Source: Flavobacterium rakeshii
Lineage (GTDB): Bacteria > Bacteroidota > Bacteroidia > Flavobacteriales > Flavobacteriaceae
DNA: 64,000 nt
Reading direction: 5' to 3'
Assembly: GCF_009741375.1 (NCBI RefSeq)
Contig: NZ_WOWP01000057.1
Location: 1 to 64,000 of the forward strand
Shown: positions 7,908 to 17,047 of the stretch, in pieces
Layout: each line of letters starts with the position of its first letter
How positions within the stretch are numbered: the first letter of the stretch is position 1
Notes under the pieces: model-generated
Databases searched by the model: none
Told to the model about the DNA's origin: nothing
Seen by the model: only the letters and a program-made list of their open reading frames with translations
Program-made: the position numbers and the translations under genes

Positions 7908-8648
7908 TTATTTATTAAAAGAACTTTCGGTGTTAACCTTATTATCCTCACCATAAACTTTTTGTCCCCAATTACCCTTGTCACCTAAAGCACGACCTTT
8001 AATTAGCCAGGCAATACCAAAAACTAACAATGATAAAGCCTCAAAAGTTAATGTTGAATACGGAAACAGTTTAAACTTTGCCGATACAGGTACCATAATG
8101 ATAAATACCAATATAGAGTAGCCACAAAAACGGTAAATATTATTTTCATTCACAACGCTTTGTGGTGTATTCGTTTCATGTTTATGTCCTATGGTAAATA
8201 CATTAATTGATAAGAGTGAAAAAACTAGGAACAACATTCCGGCAAAACCATAATGCAACGCTCCCAACCAAGCATCTGGATACGGGATAAGAGTGTATAT
8301 TTTTTATGAAATAACCTCGGGGTTTGTAGGTACCATAGCTACACCAACAGCCATTATCCCTGCAATATTTGTAAGTAAATTGTCATTTTTCCATATGGAT
8401 GGATTACCATGACCCTTGTAGCGTATTAAAAACAAGCCAACAGCACACAGGGTACCGGTAAAAATCTCCCTGAAGTTGGTATAATAATAGTGGCTGATTG
8501 ACGGTTGTACGTTGGTATCAAAAAAATCTATAAACGAAAGGATAACCAAAACTATAGGTAAAAATATTCCTAAATAACCTATAGCTCTTCTTATCCTTCG
8601 ATAAGAATATATATCAAAAACCGGAATTTCTGTTTTTGGCGTTTCCAT
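7908..8648 (-). pseudogene. Multi-pass membrane protein gene interrupted by an in-frame stop
   Basis: Two open segments (8304-8648 and 7908-8267) lie in the same frame and together would encode about 246 residues with around six membrane helices. They are separated only by one TAA (8304-8306). Translation past it gives KIYTLIPYPDAWLGALHYGFAG, which runs smoothly into the downstream segment, so no frameshift is needed. The first part ends with IAGIMAVGVAMVPTNP, the second starts GALHYGFAGMLFLVFSLLS. It looks like a DUF998-type membrane protein, though I do not recognise it firmly. A recent nonsense mutation, a sequencing error, or expression of a 114-residue product are all possible. Confidence 0.7.
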
Positions 8649-8767
8649 AATTGATTAGATTTGGTTTCTGTAAAATTATCAATATATTGAAAAGTATATA
8701 CAGGTAAAACTACCTGTTTTGTATAAGGGTTTTCACTATATAACTATAAACCAAATACCTAATAACC

Positions 8768-9502
8768 TTGAAAGGTAAAACCGAATCACTTAAAAACAGA
8801 GGTAAAAGCTCTGAAGACGATAAACTTTTCGGTAACGAAAAAGAACAGCTAAAAATAACCGAAGGGCTTAAAGATATGTATTACCTGTTAAGCAGAGATT
8901 TCCCTGCAAAAGCATCGGTAGGGCTTGTAGGTAATCGATACCGCCTTAAAACAAGGCAAATAAAGGCATTACAGGGAATGGGAGCTTCAAGTCAGGATAT
9001 TTCGCTCAGAAAAAGTAAAGAACTTACTCCCGAAGAGTTAAAAGGTAAAACTATTTACCTTGATGGTTTTAATGTAATAATACTGTTTGAAACCTTACTT
9101 TCCCAAGGATTTATTTTTAAAGGGCTTGATGGTTGTTACAGGGATATATCCTCTGTTCATGGTACTTATAAAAGAGTTAGCCAAACGCAGGAAGTACTAG
9201 TTACAATAGGGGAAATATTCAGTAAACTGGAACTGGAAAAAGTGATATGGGTATTTGATGCTCCCGTATCAAACAGCGGAAAAATGAAAAGCTTTTGTTA
9301 TGAACTGACACAACAACATAACTTTAAATGGGAAGTACTTCTGGATAATTCTCCCGATAATTTTTTGTGTGAAGGGGAGAAACTTGTTTGCTCATCAGAC
9401 GCGTGGATACTAAACGAATGTAAGCAATGGTTTAATTTAGGAAGCTATATAATTAACAACCTGTTTCCTAACACAAAACCGTCTTATATAATAGAACCAT
9501 AA
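8768..9502 (+). CDS. DUF434 domain-containing protein
   Basis: 244 residues of the DUF434/COG2454 family. The N-terminal third (about 30-75) is the DUF434 segment with YYLLSRDFPAKASVGLVGNR, followed by a PIN/NYN-like core: IYLDGFNVIILFETLLS with its conserved Asp-Gly-x-Asn, and VIWVFDAPVSNSGKM. That acidic pattern suggests a nuclease-like fold, but no activity is known. The only suitable start is TTG at 8768. It stands alone before a strong terminator shared with the convergent ferredoxin. Confidence 0.8.
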   Translation: MKGKTESLKNRGKSSEDDKLFGNEKEQLKITEGLKDMYYLLSRDFPAKASVGLVGNRYRLKTRQIKALQGMGASSQDISLRKSKELTPEELKGKTIYLDGFNVIILFETLLSQGFIFKGLDGCYRDISSVHGTYKRVSQTQEVLVTIGEIFSKLELEKVIWVFDAPVSNSGKMKSFCYELTQQHNFKWEVLLDNSPDNFLCEGEKLVCSSDAWILNECKQWFNLGSYIINNLFPNTKPSYIIEP

Positions 9503-9503
9503 A

Positions 9504-9530
9504 AAAATCCCCTGCAATGCAGGGGATTTT
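9504..9530. terminator. Bidirectional terminator
   Basis: AAAATCCCCTGCA and TGCAGGGGATTTT form a 13-bp inverted repeat between the convergent DUF434 and ferredoxin genes. Confidence 0.88.
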
Positions 9531-9550
9531 ATATTTAAAATAAGATTTCC

Positions 9551-9904
9551 TTATTCATCACCATGTAAAAATGCCTGCCTGTTTAATAGTGTTTCTTCAC
9601 TTTCAACATGGTCATCATCAGGCACACAGCAGTCTACCGGACATACAGCAGCACATTGAGGCTCCTCATGGAAACCTTTACACTCTGTACATTTACCTGG
9701 TACAATGTAATATAAGTCGTCTGAAATAGGTGTTTGAGCCTCATCAGCATCTACCTCTTCCCCGCTTGGTAATACAATTTTACCACTTAAACTGGTACCA
9801 TCTTTATATCTCCAGTCATCGGCACCTTCATATATTGCCGTATTAGGACACTCGGGTTCACATGCCCCACAGTTTATACATTCGTCTGTTATTATGATTG
9901 CCAT
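9551..9904 (-). CDS. 2[4Fe-4S] ferredoxin
   Basis: 117-residue ferredoxin. Cluster one uses the Cys residues of [13 protein letters not shown] (9, 12, 15, 19) and exchanges its fourth ligand with cluster two, [21 protein letters not shown] (72, 75, 84, 88, 92). The insert of eight residues between the second and third ligand of that motif is typical of the YfhL/Allochromatium-type ferredoxins. Soluble electron carrier. It is divergent from the acyl-CoA reductase gene, a pairing that may mean shared control or use. Confidence 0.92.
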   Translation of the reverse strand: MAIIITDECINCGACEPECPNTAIYEGADDWRYKDGTSLSGKIVLPSGEEVDADEAQTPISDDLYYIVPGKCTECKGFHEEPQCAAVCPVDCCVPDDDHVESEETLLNRQAFLHGDE

Positions 9905-9974
9905 AGCTTGTTTTATTTTTTAATAATGTAAATTTGCACAAAATTACGTCCAAAACTATTCATAAGCAAATCTA

Positions 9975-11036
9975 ATGACTTTAGCCGAAAGAAAAACAGC
10001 CTTTGTTGAATTAGGTAAATTTTTAGGTCAGTTTTCTGCCGAAAACACTACTCCGAAAGAAGGTGTACAGCACAACGACTTATTTTTTGATAACTTTTCT
10101 AACCTGATAGAGTTATCACAATCACACAATCGTTGGTTTACTAAGGATGAGGTTTATTTCGCATTACAGTCATGGGCTGATGCCTTAACCCCTGATAATC
10201 TGGATAAATGGTTAAGCAACTACAATCTTGATACTGTAGAGCCAAAAACTATTGGACTTATTTTAGCCGGGAATATTCCGCTTGTTGGGTTTCACGATTT
10301 AATTTCGGTAGTAATTACAGGGCATAAAGCTTTGGTTAAAACATCATCAAACGATCAGCATTTACTACCATTTTTAGCCAAGTATTTAATTACGGTTGAA
10401 CCCCGTTTAGAAAACGCGGTTACTTTTACCGAGCAAAAACTGGAAGGTTTTGATGCTGTTATTGCCACGGGTAGTAATAATACAGCACGTTATTTTGAAT
10501 ACTACTTTAAAGATAAGCCCTCTATAATCCGTAAAAACCGTAACTCAGCTGCTATACTTACAGGAAATGAAAGTAAAGAAGAATTGATAGGGCTTGGAGA
10601 AGATATTTTCAGGTATTTTGGTTTAGGATGCCGTAATGTATCAAAACTATTTGTACCAAAGGATTATGATTTTACTCCGTTTTGGGAAGCCATTTATGAG
10701 TACAGAGATATTATCCATTATGAAAAATATGCTAATAATTACGATTACAACAAGGCGGTTTTCCTAATGAGTAACTTTAAAATTCTGGACAACGGTTTTT
10801 TAACCATAAAAGAAGACAGTAGTTACTCCTCTCCTATCTCAAGTGTTTTTTATGAGTTTTATGAAAACACAGATGCTATTAAACAGCGTATTGAAACAGA
10901 TAAAGAACTGATTCAGTGCATTGTTAGCAACATTGACGGTATTGGCGGAAAAGTTGCTTTTGGAGACACACAAAAACCACAGCTTTGGGATTATGCTGAT
11001 GGTGTGGATACAATTGCATTTTTATCAAAAATATAG
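9975..11036 (+). CDS. Acyl-CoA reductase (LuxC-like)
   Basis: 353-residue member of the LuxC/aldehyde-dehydrogenase superfamily. It has the nucleotide-binding region GLILAGNIPLVGFHDLISV and the active-site segment FRYFGLGCRNVSKLFVP, where the Cys should be the acyl-accepting nucleophile. The family reduces acyl-CoA or acyl-ACP to the aldehyde with NADPH. No luxD/E or other lux genes are near, so it is not a luminescence gene; the neighbours are a divergent ferredoxin and serC-serA. Substrate unknown. Confidence 0.87.
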   Translation: MTLAERKTAFVELGKFLGQFSAENTTPKEGVQHNDLFFDNFSNLIELSQSHNRWFTKDEVYFALQSWADALTPDNLDKWLSNYNLDTVEPKTIGLILAGNIPLVGFHDLISVVITGHKALVKTSSNDQHLLPFLAKYLITVEPRLENAVTFTEQKLEGFDAVIATGSNNTARYFEYYFKDKPSIIRKNRNSAAILTGNESKEELIGLGEDIFRYFGLGCRNVSKLFVPKDYDFTPFWEAIYEYRDIIHYEKYANNYDYNKAVFLMSNFKILDNGFLTIKEDSSYSSPISSVFYEFYENTDAIKQRIETDKELIQCIVSNIDGIGGKVAFGDTQKPQLWDYADGVDTIAFLSKI

Positions 11037-11133
11037 CGGAATAATTCAAAATATTTCCGAATCTTTTTTGCTGTTATCTAATGGATATTTTGGAAATTTG
11101 TAGCACGCATTCTATCTATTTTTAATTTGTCCC

Positions 11134-12204
11134 ATGAAAAAACACAATTTCAGTGCAGGTCCCTCAATCCTGCCACAAGAAGTATTTGAAAAATCTGCTC
11201 AGGCAGTCCTTGATTTTAATAATTCAGGGCTTTCTATTCTCGAAATCTCACACAGAAGTAAAGATTTTGTTGCCGTTATGGAAGAAGCCAGAGCCACCGC
11301 GCTTGAGCTTTTAGGGCTGGAAGGCAAAGGTTATAAAGCACTTTTCCTAACCGGAGGTGCCAGTATGGAGTTTGTAAGGGTTCCGTACAACCTGTTAAAA
11401 GAAAATGGCAAAGCTGCTTATCTTGACACGGGAACATGGGCTTCGGGCGCTATAAAGGAAGCTAAACGTTTTGGCACTACAGAGGTTATAGCATCATCCA
11501 AAGACGAAAACTACAACTATATACCAAAAGGCTTTGCTGTACCGGCAGACGCCGATTATTTACACTGTACAAGTAACAATACCATCTTCGGGACACAAAT
11601 GCACAGTTTCCCTGAAACCAATGTGCCTTTGGTTTGTGATATGAGTTCTGATATTTTTTCGAGAGAACTGGATTTTTCTAAATTCGGAATTATATATGCC
11701 GGTGCTCAAAAAAATATGGGTCCTGCAGGTACTACCCTTGTAGTAGTGAAAGAAGATATACTTGGTAATACAGGAAGAAACATCCCGGGAATTTTAGATT
11801 ACAGTCAGCATATCGCTAAAGACAGTATGTACAATACACCTGCTGTATTCCCTGTTTACACTTCTCTTTTAACTCTGCAATGGGTTAAAAGAAATGGCGG
11901 TGTTACAGCTATAGAAAAGAAAAACAATGAAAAGGCCGAACTGCTTTATAATGAGATTGACCGTAACCCATTGTTTACCGGAACAGCTAAAACTGAAGAC
12001 CGCTCTAAAATGAACGTAACCTTCCTTTTAAAGGATGAAGCATATACAGAACAGTTTGATAAACTTTGGAAAGAAGCTAACATTAGCGGTATTAACGGAC
12101 ACAGGTCTGTAGGCGGATACAGGGCTTCCATTTACAATGCCATGCCATTAGAGAGCGTTAAGGTACTTGTAGATGTAATGCAGGAGTTTGAAAGAACTGT
12201 ATAA
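11134..12204 (+). CDS. serC: Phosphoserine aminotransferase
   Basis: Converts 3-phosphohydroxypyruvate and glutamate to phosphoserine; can also serve in PLP synthesis. 356 residues, full length. Landmarks: HNFSAGPSILPQEVFE at the start, FLTGGASMEF (phosphate/PLP loop), and the Schiff-base Lys193 in GAQKNMGPAG. The C-terminus GHRSVGGYRASIYNAMP is the family's substrate-binding end. It is 29 bp ahead of the hydroxyacid dehydrogenase gene, giving a serC-serA operon. The dedicated phosphatase serB is not in the window. Confidence 0.97.
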   Translation: MKKHNFSAGPSILPQEVFEKSAQAVLDFNNSGLSILEISHRSKDFVAVMEEARATALELLGLEGKGYKALFLTGGASMEFVRVPYNLLKENGKAAYLDTGTWASGAIKEAKRFGTTEVIASSKDENYNYIPKGFAVPADADYLHCTSNNTIFGTQMHSFPETNVPLVCDMSSDIFSRELDFSKFGIIYAGAQKNMGPAGTTLVVVKEDILGNTGRNIPGILDYSQHIAKDSMYNTPAVFPVYTSLLTLQWVKRNGGVTAIEKKNNEKAELLYNEIDRNPLFTGTAKTEDRSKMNVTFLLKDEAYTEQFDKLWKEANISGINGHRSVGGYRASIYNAMPLESVKVLVDVMQEFERTV

Positions 12205-12233
12205 ATTTTAATCATCAAATCTTAAGATAACAA

Positions 12234-13196
12234 ATGAAAATTTTAGCAAACGACGGTATTTCCAAAAGTGGTATTATAGCTCTTGAAGATGCCGGATTTG
12301 AAGTAATAACAACAAAAGTTGCACAGGAACAGGTAGCTAATTACATTAATAAAAATGAAATTAGTGTAATTTTAGTAAGGAGTGCAACACAGGTAAGAAA
12401 AGATATTATTGACAATTGCCCAAGCCTAAAAATAATAGGCCGTGGTGGTGTTGGTATGGATAATATTGATGTTGAATATGCCCGTGAAAAAGGTATACAT
12501 GTAATCAATACCCCGGCTGCTTCGTCTGACTCGGTTGCAGAACTTGTTTTTGCTCACCTTTTCTCAGGCGTACGTTTCCTGCATGATTCTAACAGACTTA
12601 TGCCTCTTGAAGGTGACAGTAATTTTAACAGCCTTAAAAAAAGCTATGCAGCTGGTACTGAGCTTAAAGGTAAAACACTTGGTATTATCGGGTTTGGTAA
12701 AATAGGTAAATCAGTAGCACGTATTGCTCTTGGATTAGGCATGAAAGTAATTGCTTCAGATAAATTTATTGGCAATGCCGAGATCAGAGTAGATTTTTAC
12801 AACGGTCAGTTTATCAATGTAGAAATAATTACAGAACCAATTGAGGACATCTTTAAACATGCCGACTTTATTACCCTACACGTACCTGCACAGGGAGGTC
12901 ACCTTATTGGTAAGGCTGAACTTGAATCTATGAAAGACGGTGTTGGTATCATTAACGCATCTCGTGGTGGTATTATTGACGAAGTTGCCCTTGTTGATGC
13001 CCTTGACAGCGGTAAAGTTGCCTTTGCCGGACTTGATGTATTTGAAGAAGAGCCTAAACCGGCTATACAGGTATTAATGAACCCTAAAATCTCATTAACG
13101 CCACACATTGGGGCTGCTACCCTTGAGGCTCAGGATCGTATTGGTACAGAGCTAGCCGAACAGATTATAAGCATATTGAAAACAGCAAATAGCTAA
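12234..13196 (+). CDS. serA: D-3-phosphoglycerate dehydrogenase
   Basis: NAD-dependent oxidation of 3-phosphoglycerate, the first step of serine synthesis. 320 residues, with the catalytic and Rossmann domains but without the C-terminal ACT domain, so the usual serine feedback site is missing. Motifs: GRGGVGMDNIDVEYA, the NAD loop GIIGFGKIGKSVA, catalytic Arg in NASRGGIID, the Glu in LDVFEEEP, and His in PHIGAATLEAQDR. Directly downstream of serC, which supports SerA over other D-hydroxyacid dehydrogenases. Terminator follows. Confidence 0.92.
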   Translation: MKILANDGISKSGIIALEDAGFEVITTKVAQEQVANYINKNEISVILVRSATQVRKDIIDNCPSLKIIGRGGVGMDNIDVEYAREKGIHVINTPAASSDSVAELVFAHLFSGVRFLHDSNRLMPLEGDSNFNSLKKSYAAGTELKGKTLGIIGFGKIGKSVARIALGLGMKVIASDKFIGNAEIRVDFYNGQFINVEIITEPIEDIFKHADFITLHVPAQGGHLIGKAELESMKDGVGIINASRGGIIDEVALVDALDSGKVAFAGLDVFEEEPKPAIQVLMNPKISLTPHIGAATLEAQDRIGTELAEQIISILKTANS

Positions 13197-13218
13197 GATT
13201 AAAAATCTTAATTAACAG

Positions 13219-13247
13219 AAAAGCACCCTATCGGGTGCTTTTTATTT
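13219..13247 (+). terminator. Terminator of the serC-serA operon
   Basis: AAAAGCACCC and GGGTGCTTTT form a 10-bp stem with loop TATC, then a T-rich run. Confidence 0.9.
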
Positions 13248-13285
13248 TTTAACTTTATAGCTGTATGATCAAAAGTCATATCGCT

Positions 13286-13732
13286 ATGAAAAATTACATT
13301 CTACTTTTCGGCATGTTTTTACTGCTTGTATTTAGCTGTAAAACACAAAATGACACTGAAGCTATGGAACCTATGTCTGTGACTACAGATACTACCGCCA
13401 TTGCTAATGACACTGTACGTATTGCAAACGATGAGCTGGAATATGAAATTACCATTATAGATCCCGGTTTTAATTCATGGTTATATTCCAGAGCAAAACC
13501 AAGAGGATATTACTCACAACAATACCTGAAAAACAAAAACAGGCTTTGGGTAATACAATGGAATATAAGAGCAATGCAGCCACAACGTTACAGAGACCTA
13601 TACCTTATGCAAATAGATTATGAACCCCGAATAGACTACGGATATGAAGTAAACTATATGCTATACAATTATTTGGTATATTTTCAGTTAACAACAGGAC
13701 AACGCCTTGGAGGTATTGTACCTAAAACTTAA
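13286..13732 (+). CDS. DUF6146 family lipoprotein
   Basis: About 148 residues. I chose the ATG at 13286 rather than 13265, because the signal peptide then begins MKNYILLFGMFLLL and the lipobox VFSC follows at the usual distance. After an acidic linker the conserved domain has ITIIDPGFNSWLYSRAKPRG and, near the end, IDYEPRIDYGYEVNYMLYN, a pattern I associate with the Bacteroidota-only DUF6146. Probably tethered to the inner face of the outer membrane. Function unknown. Confidence 0.75.
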   Translation: MKNYILLFGMFLLLVFSCKTQNDTEAMEPMSVTTDTTAIANDTVRIANDELEYEITIIDPGFNSWLYSRAKPRGYYSQQYLKNKNRLWVIQWNIRAMQPQRYRDLYLMQIDYEPRIDYGYEVNYMLYNYLVYFQLTTGQRLGGIVPKT

Positions 13733-13738
13733 ATCCAG

Positions 13739-13746
13739 TATATTTG
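13739..13746 (+). promoter_or_regulatory. -7 promoter element of the DUF6787 gene
   Basis: TATATTTG matches TAnnTTTG; it lies 16 bp before the ATG at 13763, giving a leader of about 10 nt. Confidence 0.5.
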
Positions 13747-13762
13747 TCTTTTAACCCTTTTC

Positions 13763-14080
13763 ATGGAAAAATTAAAAAAGCGCTGGGGCATTACCAGCAA
13801 TTTCCAACTCATAGTAATATTCATTGTTTTTGCCATAACGGGCTCAACATCGGCATATTTATCTAAACCTGTAATAGAATGGATAGGCATCTCTAAAGAT
13901 GCTATGTCTCCTTGGCTGTATATACCGCTTCGGCTACTTATTATCTTCCCTGTATATCAGGTATTACTGGTGTTTTTCGGACTTGTATCCGGTCAGTTTA
14001 AATTCTTTTGGAACTTCGAGAAAAAAATGCTCCGTGGTATGGGGCTTGGCTTTCTCTTTAAAAATAAAAAAAGCTCCTAA
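13763..14080 (+). CDS. DUF6787 family membrane protein
   Basis: 105 residues with two predicted membrane helices (about 16-36 and 52-76) and a conserved amphipathic tail (FKFFWNFEKKMLRGMG). The start KLKKRWGITSNFQLIVIFIVFA is the part I recognise from the Bacteroidota DUF6787 family, sometimes mislabelled as prolipoprotein diacylglyceryl transferase; it has none of that enzyme's motifs. Inner-membrane protein of unknown function. Its end overlaps the terminator stem. Confidence 0.75.
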   Translation: MEKLKKRWGITSNFQLIVIFIVFAITGSTSAYLSKPVIEWIGISKDAMSPWLYIPLRLLIIFPVYQVLLVFFGLVSGQFKFFWNFEKKMLRGMGLGFLFKNKKSS

Positions 14081-14096
14081 TCAGGAGCTTTTCTTT
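14067..14096. terminator. Bidirectional terminator before msrA
   Basis: AAAAGCTCCT and AGGAGCTTTT form a 10-bp stem with loop AATC; the left arm overlaps the end of the DUF6787 gene. Confidence 0.88.
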
Positions 14097-14111
14097 TATC
14101 AATTACATTAA

Positions 14112-14774
14112 TTATTCTTTAAGCTTGGACTTATAGTTCTTTTTAAGCTTACTAAGCTTTGGCTCAATCACTGCCTTACAATACGGCTGATTAGGGTTTA
14201 AAGCATAATAATCCTGATGGTAATCTTCTGCCGGATAAAACTCGGTAGCCTCGCTAACTTTAGTAACTATCTTCTTATCAAATATCTTTTGATCTTCCAG
14301 TAACTTAATAAAGTTCTCTGCTTTGATTTTCTGTTCAGGGGTAGTATAAAACACCTCACTTCTGTATTGCGTACCTATATCTGCCCCTTGCCTGTTTAGC
14401 GTAGTAGGGTCGTGAGTCGCAAAAAAGATTTCAAGTAAATCTTCATAAGCAATTTCATCAGGGTTATAGGTAATTTTAATAGCCTCGGCATGTCCTGTTG
14501 TACCACTGCAAACCTCTTTATAGGTTGGATTTTTTGTAGTACCCCCTATATAACCGGAAACTACTTTGTCCACTCCTTTTAAATCGGTAAAAAATGCCTC
14601 TGTACACCAAAAGCAGCCTCCTGCAAATATGGCAGTCTCTAACTTACTGTTATCCATTTGTTTTAAATCTCCTTTCTTTAATTCTTCTTTGTTGTTATCT
14701 GTTACTGCTGTCTCAGGCTTTCCCTGGCAGGAAAGTGTAAAAACAGCCAGTGTTAGCATCATAATTCGTTTCAT
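14112..14774 (-). CDS. msrA: Peptide-methionine (S)-S-oxide reductase, lipoprotein form
   Basis: Repairs oxidised methionine. 220 residues: an N-terminal lipoprotein signal (TLSC, Cys16), an acidic spacer, then the catalytic domain with GGCFWCTEAFF (nucleophile Cys54), the substrate motif GTTGHAEAIKITY and GADIGTQYRSEVFY, and a C-terminal Cys (NQPYCKAVIEPKL) that can resolve the disulfide. The lipoprotein start implies action in the periplasm or at the outer membrane, unlike cytoplasmic MsrA. A TAACTTTG -7 element is 14 bp upstream, and an inverted repeat is further up. Confidence 0.95.
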   Translation of the reverse strand: MKRIMMLTLAVFTLSCQGKPETAVTDNNKEELKKGDLKQMDNSKLETAIFAGGCFWCTEAFFTDLKGVDKVVSGYIGGTTKNPTYKEVCSGTTGHAEAIKITYNPDEIAYEDLLEIFFATHDPTTLNRQGADIGTQYRSEVFYTTPEQKIKAENFIKLLEDQKIFDKKIVTKVSEATEFYPAEDYHQDYYALNPNQPYCKAVIEPKLSKLKKNYKSKLKE

Positions 14775-14787
14775 TGTATGTAGTTTT

Positions 14788-14795
14788 CAAAGTTA
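14788..14795 (-). promoter_or_regulatory. -7 promoter element of msrA
   Basis: TAACTTTG on the minus strand matches TAnnTTTG, 13 bp before the msrA ATG, so the leader would be only about 6-8 nt. Confidence 0.5.
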
Positions 14796-14814
14796 TACAA
14801 TCATTTTATTACAA

Positions 14815-14830
14815 TCTGTTTGTAAACAGA
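14815..14830. promoter_or_regulatory. Inverted repeat between msrA and the ABC ATPase gene
   Basis: TCTGTTT-GT-AAACAGA, a perfect 7-2-7 inverted repeat about 20 bp beyond the msrA -7 element, i.e. near its -33. Possible operator; the regulator is unknown. Confidence 0.3.
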
Positions 14831-14916
14831 CTTTACACTATTTACATACGAAATATTGTGCCAAAAAAGATTTATTTTTATTTAAATTGTTTGTTTCTTT
14901 GTGAAAACCCGAATTA

Positions 14917-15585
14917 ATGATACAGGCAAAAAACATTCATAAATATTACGATTCACTTCATGTACTTAAAGGAGTAGATTTGCATATTAAAAAAGGAGAA
15001 GTCGTTTCTATTGTAGGAGCATCAGGTGCCGGAAAAACAACCCTTCTGCAAATATTGGGAACGCTTGACAAACCTAAATCAGAAAACGGAACTTCACTAC
15101 TTATAGACGGTGAAGACGTACTGAATATGAAAGACAAAGCCTTATCTAAGTTCCGAAACCTTAAACTCGGTTTTATATTCCAGTTTCACCAGTTATTTCC
15201 TGAATTTACAGCTCTTGAAAACGTATGTATACCTGCGTTTATAGCAGGGAAACAAAAAGCAGAAACAGAAGCAGAGGCCAAAAAACTACTTGAGTATTTA
15301 GGCCTTTCACACCGAATAAACCACAAACCGGGAGAACTATCGGGTGGTGAGCAGCAACGTGTTGCTGTAGCCAGAGCACTTATAAATAAGCCTGCCGTTA
15401 TTTTTGCCGATGAACCTTCGGGGAATCTTGACACCCATTCTGCCGAAAACCTACACAACCTGTTTTTTAAGTTAAGAGATGAAATGGGACAGACTTTTGT
15501 TATTGTTACCCATAATGAGGAACTGGCTAATATGGCCGACAGGAAACTGGTTATGAGTGACGGACAGATAATTTCGGGACATTAA
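14917..15585 (+). CDS. lolD: ABC transporter ATP-binding protein (LolD/MacB type)
   Basis: ATPase of 222 residues. Walker [10 protein letters not shown] (34-42), the Q-loop [12 protein letters not shown], signature [15 protein letters not shown], Walker [14 protein letters not shown] and the H-loop IVTHNEEL are all intact. The DEPSGNLD sequence and the Q-loop are those of the LolD/MacB/FtsE group, which act with FtsX-like permeases; LolD drives lipoprotein release to the outer membrane. No permease gene is adjacent, so partner and exact role are inferred. The next gene starts 4 bp later. Confidence 0.85.
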   Translation: MIQAKNIHKYYDSLHVLKGVDLHIKKGEVVSIVGASGAGKTTLLQILGTLDKPKSENGTSLLIDGEDVLNMKDKALSKFRNLKLGFIFQFHQLFPEFTALENVCIPAFIAGKQKAETEAEAKKLLEYLGLSHRINHKPGELSGGEQQRVAVARALINKPAVIFADEPSGNLDTHSAENLHNLFFKLRDEMGQTFVIVTHNEELANMADRKLVMSDGQIISGH

Positions 15586-15589
15586 AATA

Positions 15590-16381
15590 ATGGAGATTTC
15601 TGTGATGAATGAAAAAATGAATGTGGAGGAGCTTAAATCGTTCCTTGATGAAAAAGTAATTTTATACAACAATCCTGATTTTATTGACACCGATCCAATA
15701 CAGATTCCGCATCGATATACCCTGAAAGAAGATAAAGAAATTGCCGGATTCCTTGCCTCTACCATTGCCTGGGGTAATCGTAAAATGATTATTAACAGTG
15801 CCAACAAAATGATGGATTTAATGGGTAACAGTCCGTATGACTTTGTTATGAATCATAATGAAGACCATTTGGATAATCTGGAAGGCTTTGTACACCGCAC
15901 ATTCAATTCGACAGACTTAGCCACTTTCATGCAGGCATTACAGAATATTTATAAAAATCATGGTGGACTCGAAATGCTTTTTACTAAACATCAAAATGCA
16001 GATGGAATGCAGCAAAGTATAAGCGAGTTTAAAAAAGTTTTCTTTGAAATAGCCCATCAGTCACGTACTCGAAAACATGTATCTGATCCCTTAAACGGTT
16101 CGGCAGCAAAAAGAATCAACATGTTTTTACGATGGATGGTTCGTAACGATAATGCAGGGGTAGATTTAGGTATATGGAACAAAATATCTCCTTCACTCCT
16201 ATCCTGCCCGTTAGATGTACATTCCGGTAACGTAGCGCGTAAACTGGGTTTACTTAACCGAAAGCAAAACGATGCTAAAGCTCTGAAAGAACTGGATGCT
16301 CAATTACGCCAGTTAGACCCTAAGGATCCTGTAAAGTACGACTTTGCTTTATTTGGGCTTGGTGTGTTTGAAGGATTTTAG
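15590..16381 (+). CDS. TIGR02757 family protein
   Basis: 263-residue conserved protein widely found in Bacteroidota and annotated only as TIGR02757. Visible conserved segments: DPIQIPHRYTLKEDKEIAGF, STIAWGNRKMIINSANKMM, GGSAAKR-like NGSAAKRINMFLRWMVR, and LDVHSGNVARKLGLL near the end. The helix-hairpin-helix-like C-terminal part recalls DNA glycosylases, but no catalytic residue can be pointed to. It starts 4 bp after the ABC ATPase stop and is probably co-transcribed. Function unknown. Confidence 0.85.
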   Translation: MEISVMNEKMNVEELKSFLDEKVILYNNPDFIDTDPIQIPHRYTLKEDKEIAGFLASTIAWGNRKMIINSANKMMDLMGNSPYDFVMNHNEDHLDNLEGFVHRTFNSTDLATFMQALQNIYKNHGGLEMLFTKHQNADGMQQSISEFKKVFFEIAHQSRTRKHVSDPLNGSAAKRINMFLRWMVRNDNAGVDLGIWNKISPSLLSCPLDVHSGNVARKLGLLNRKQNDAKALKELDAQLRQLDPKDPVKYDFALFGLGVFEGF

Positions 16382-16416
16382 TTAAATTGCAGTGTATCAA
16401 ACAAATCCTTACCTAT

Positions 16417-17031
16417 ATGAGATTACTTACTGCATTACTATGCCTGCTTTTTAGCTTTCACTCCTATTCGCAGGAACCAAACGTATATTTTTATAATCAC
16501 AAAGGAGAGTCTATTGATAAACAAACATTTATTGATAGTATAAAAGTTCCTAAGCATAAATATACTTATAAGCTTATTGAAAATGATACCGCCGTATTAG
16601 GTAGTTTATTTTTGAGAGAAGAGATAAACGTAATTACACAGGAAGAGCGAAAATCGCTAATAAAAGAACTTGAATTATTAAGCGGGCAAAAAATTAAAGA
16701 CAACCAGACTATAGTAATTGATTTTTTCTCATATCCGGTAAAAAAGCAATCGAGTTATGATGGCTTTTTCAATAAATACACGAAAAACCGTTCCTATTTA
16801 AGATTTTTTAAAAAGAATGACGGTTATGTACACTTTTTCGTTTCACAAAAAGATTATATACTAGATGGATTTATAGAAGATAAAAATAATTATCTGCTTA
16901 AAAATCTATTTTCAAATTATGAAGCCTCTTACGGGAATTATATTATAATAAAGCCCAACGGACATTATTTGAGAAGGCTTGATGAGCACAGGCAGGATGA
17001 AATAATCGATAAAATAAAAGGAGACTGGTAG
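16417..17031 (+). CDS. Secreted hypothetical protein
   Basis: About 204 residues. The ATG at 16417 puts a clean signal peptide at the start (MRLLTALLCLLFSFHSYSQE, cleavage after the SYS-Q region); the frame is open from a TTG at 16387 but that start adds only polar residues. The body is lysine- and tyrosine-rich with no motif I recognise; the tail DEHRQDEIIDKIKGDW overlaps the terminator. Possibly a periplasmic, TlpA/thioredoxin-sized protein, but no CxxC is present. Confidence 0.65.
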   Translation: MRLLTALLCLLFSFHSYSQEPNVYFYNHKGESIDKQTFIDSIKVPKHKYTYKLIENDTAVLGSLFLREEINVITQEERKSLIKELELLSGQKIKDNQTIVIDFFSYPVKKQSSYDGFFNKYTKNRSYLRFFKKNDGYVHFFVSQKDYILDGFIEDKNNYLLKNLFSNYEASYGNYIIIKPNGHYLRRLDEHRQDEIIDKIKGDW

Positions 17032-17044
17032 TCTCCTTTTATTT
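17016..17044 (+). terminator. Terminator overlapping the end of the secreted-protein gene
   Basis: AAAAGGAGACT and AGTCTCCTTTT form an 11-bp stem with a 3-nt loop, then T-rich sequence. The stop codon lies in the loop/right arm. Confidence 0.85.
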
Positions 17045-17047
17045 TTT

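Noticed and set aside
9975-11036. Luminescence gene luxC
   Set aside because: Only the reductase fold is present; no luxD, luxE or luciferase genes nearby, and the neighbourhood is a common flavobacterial one.
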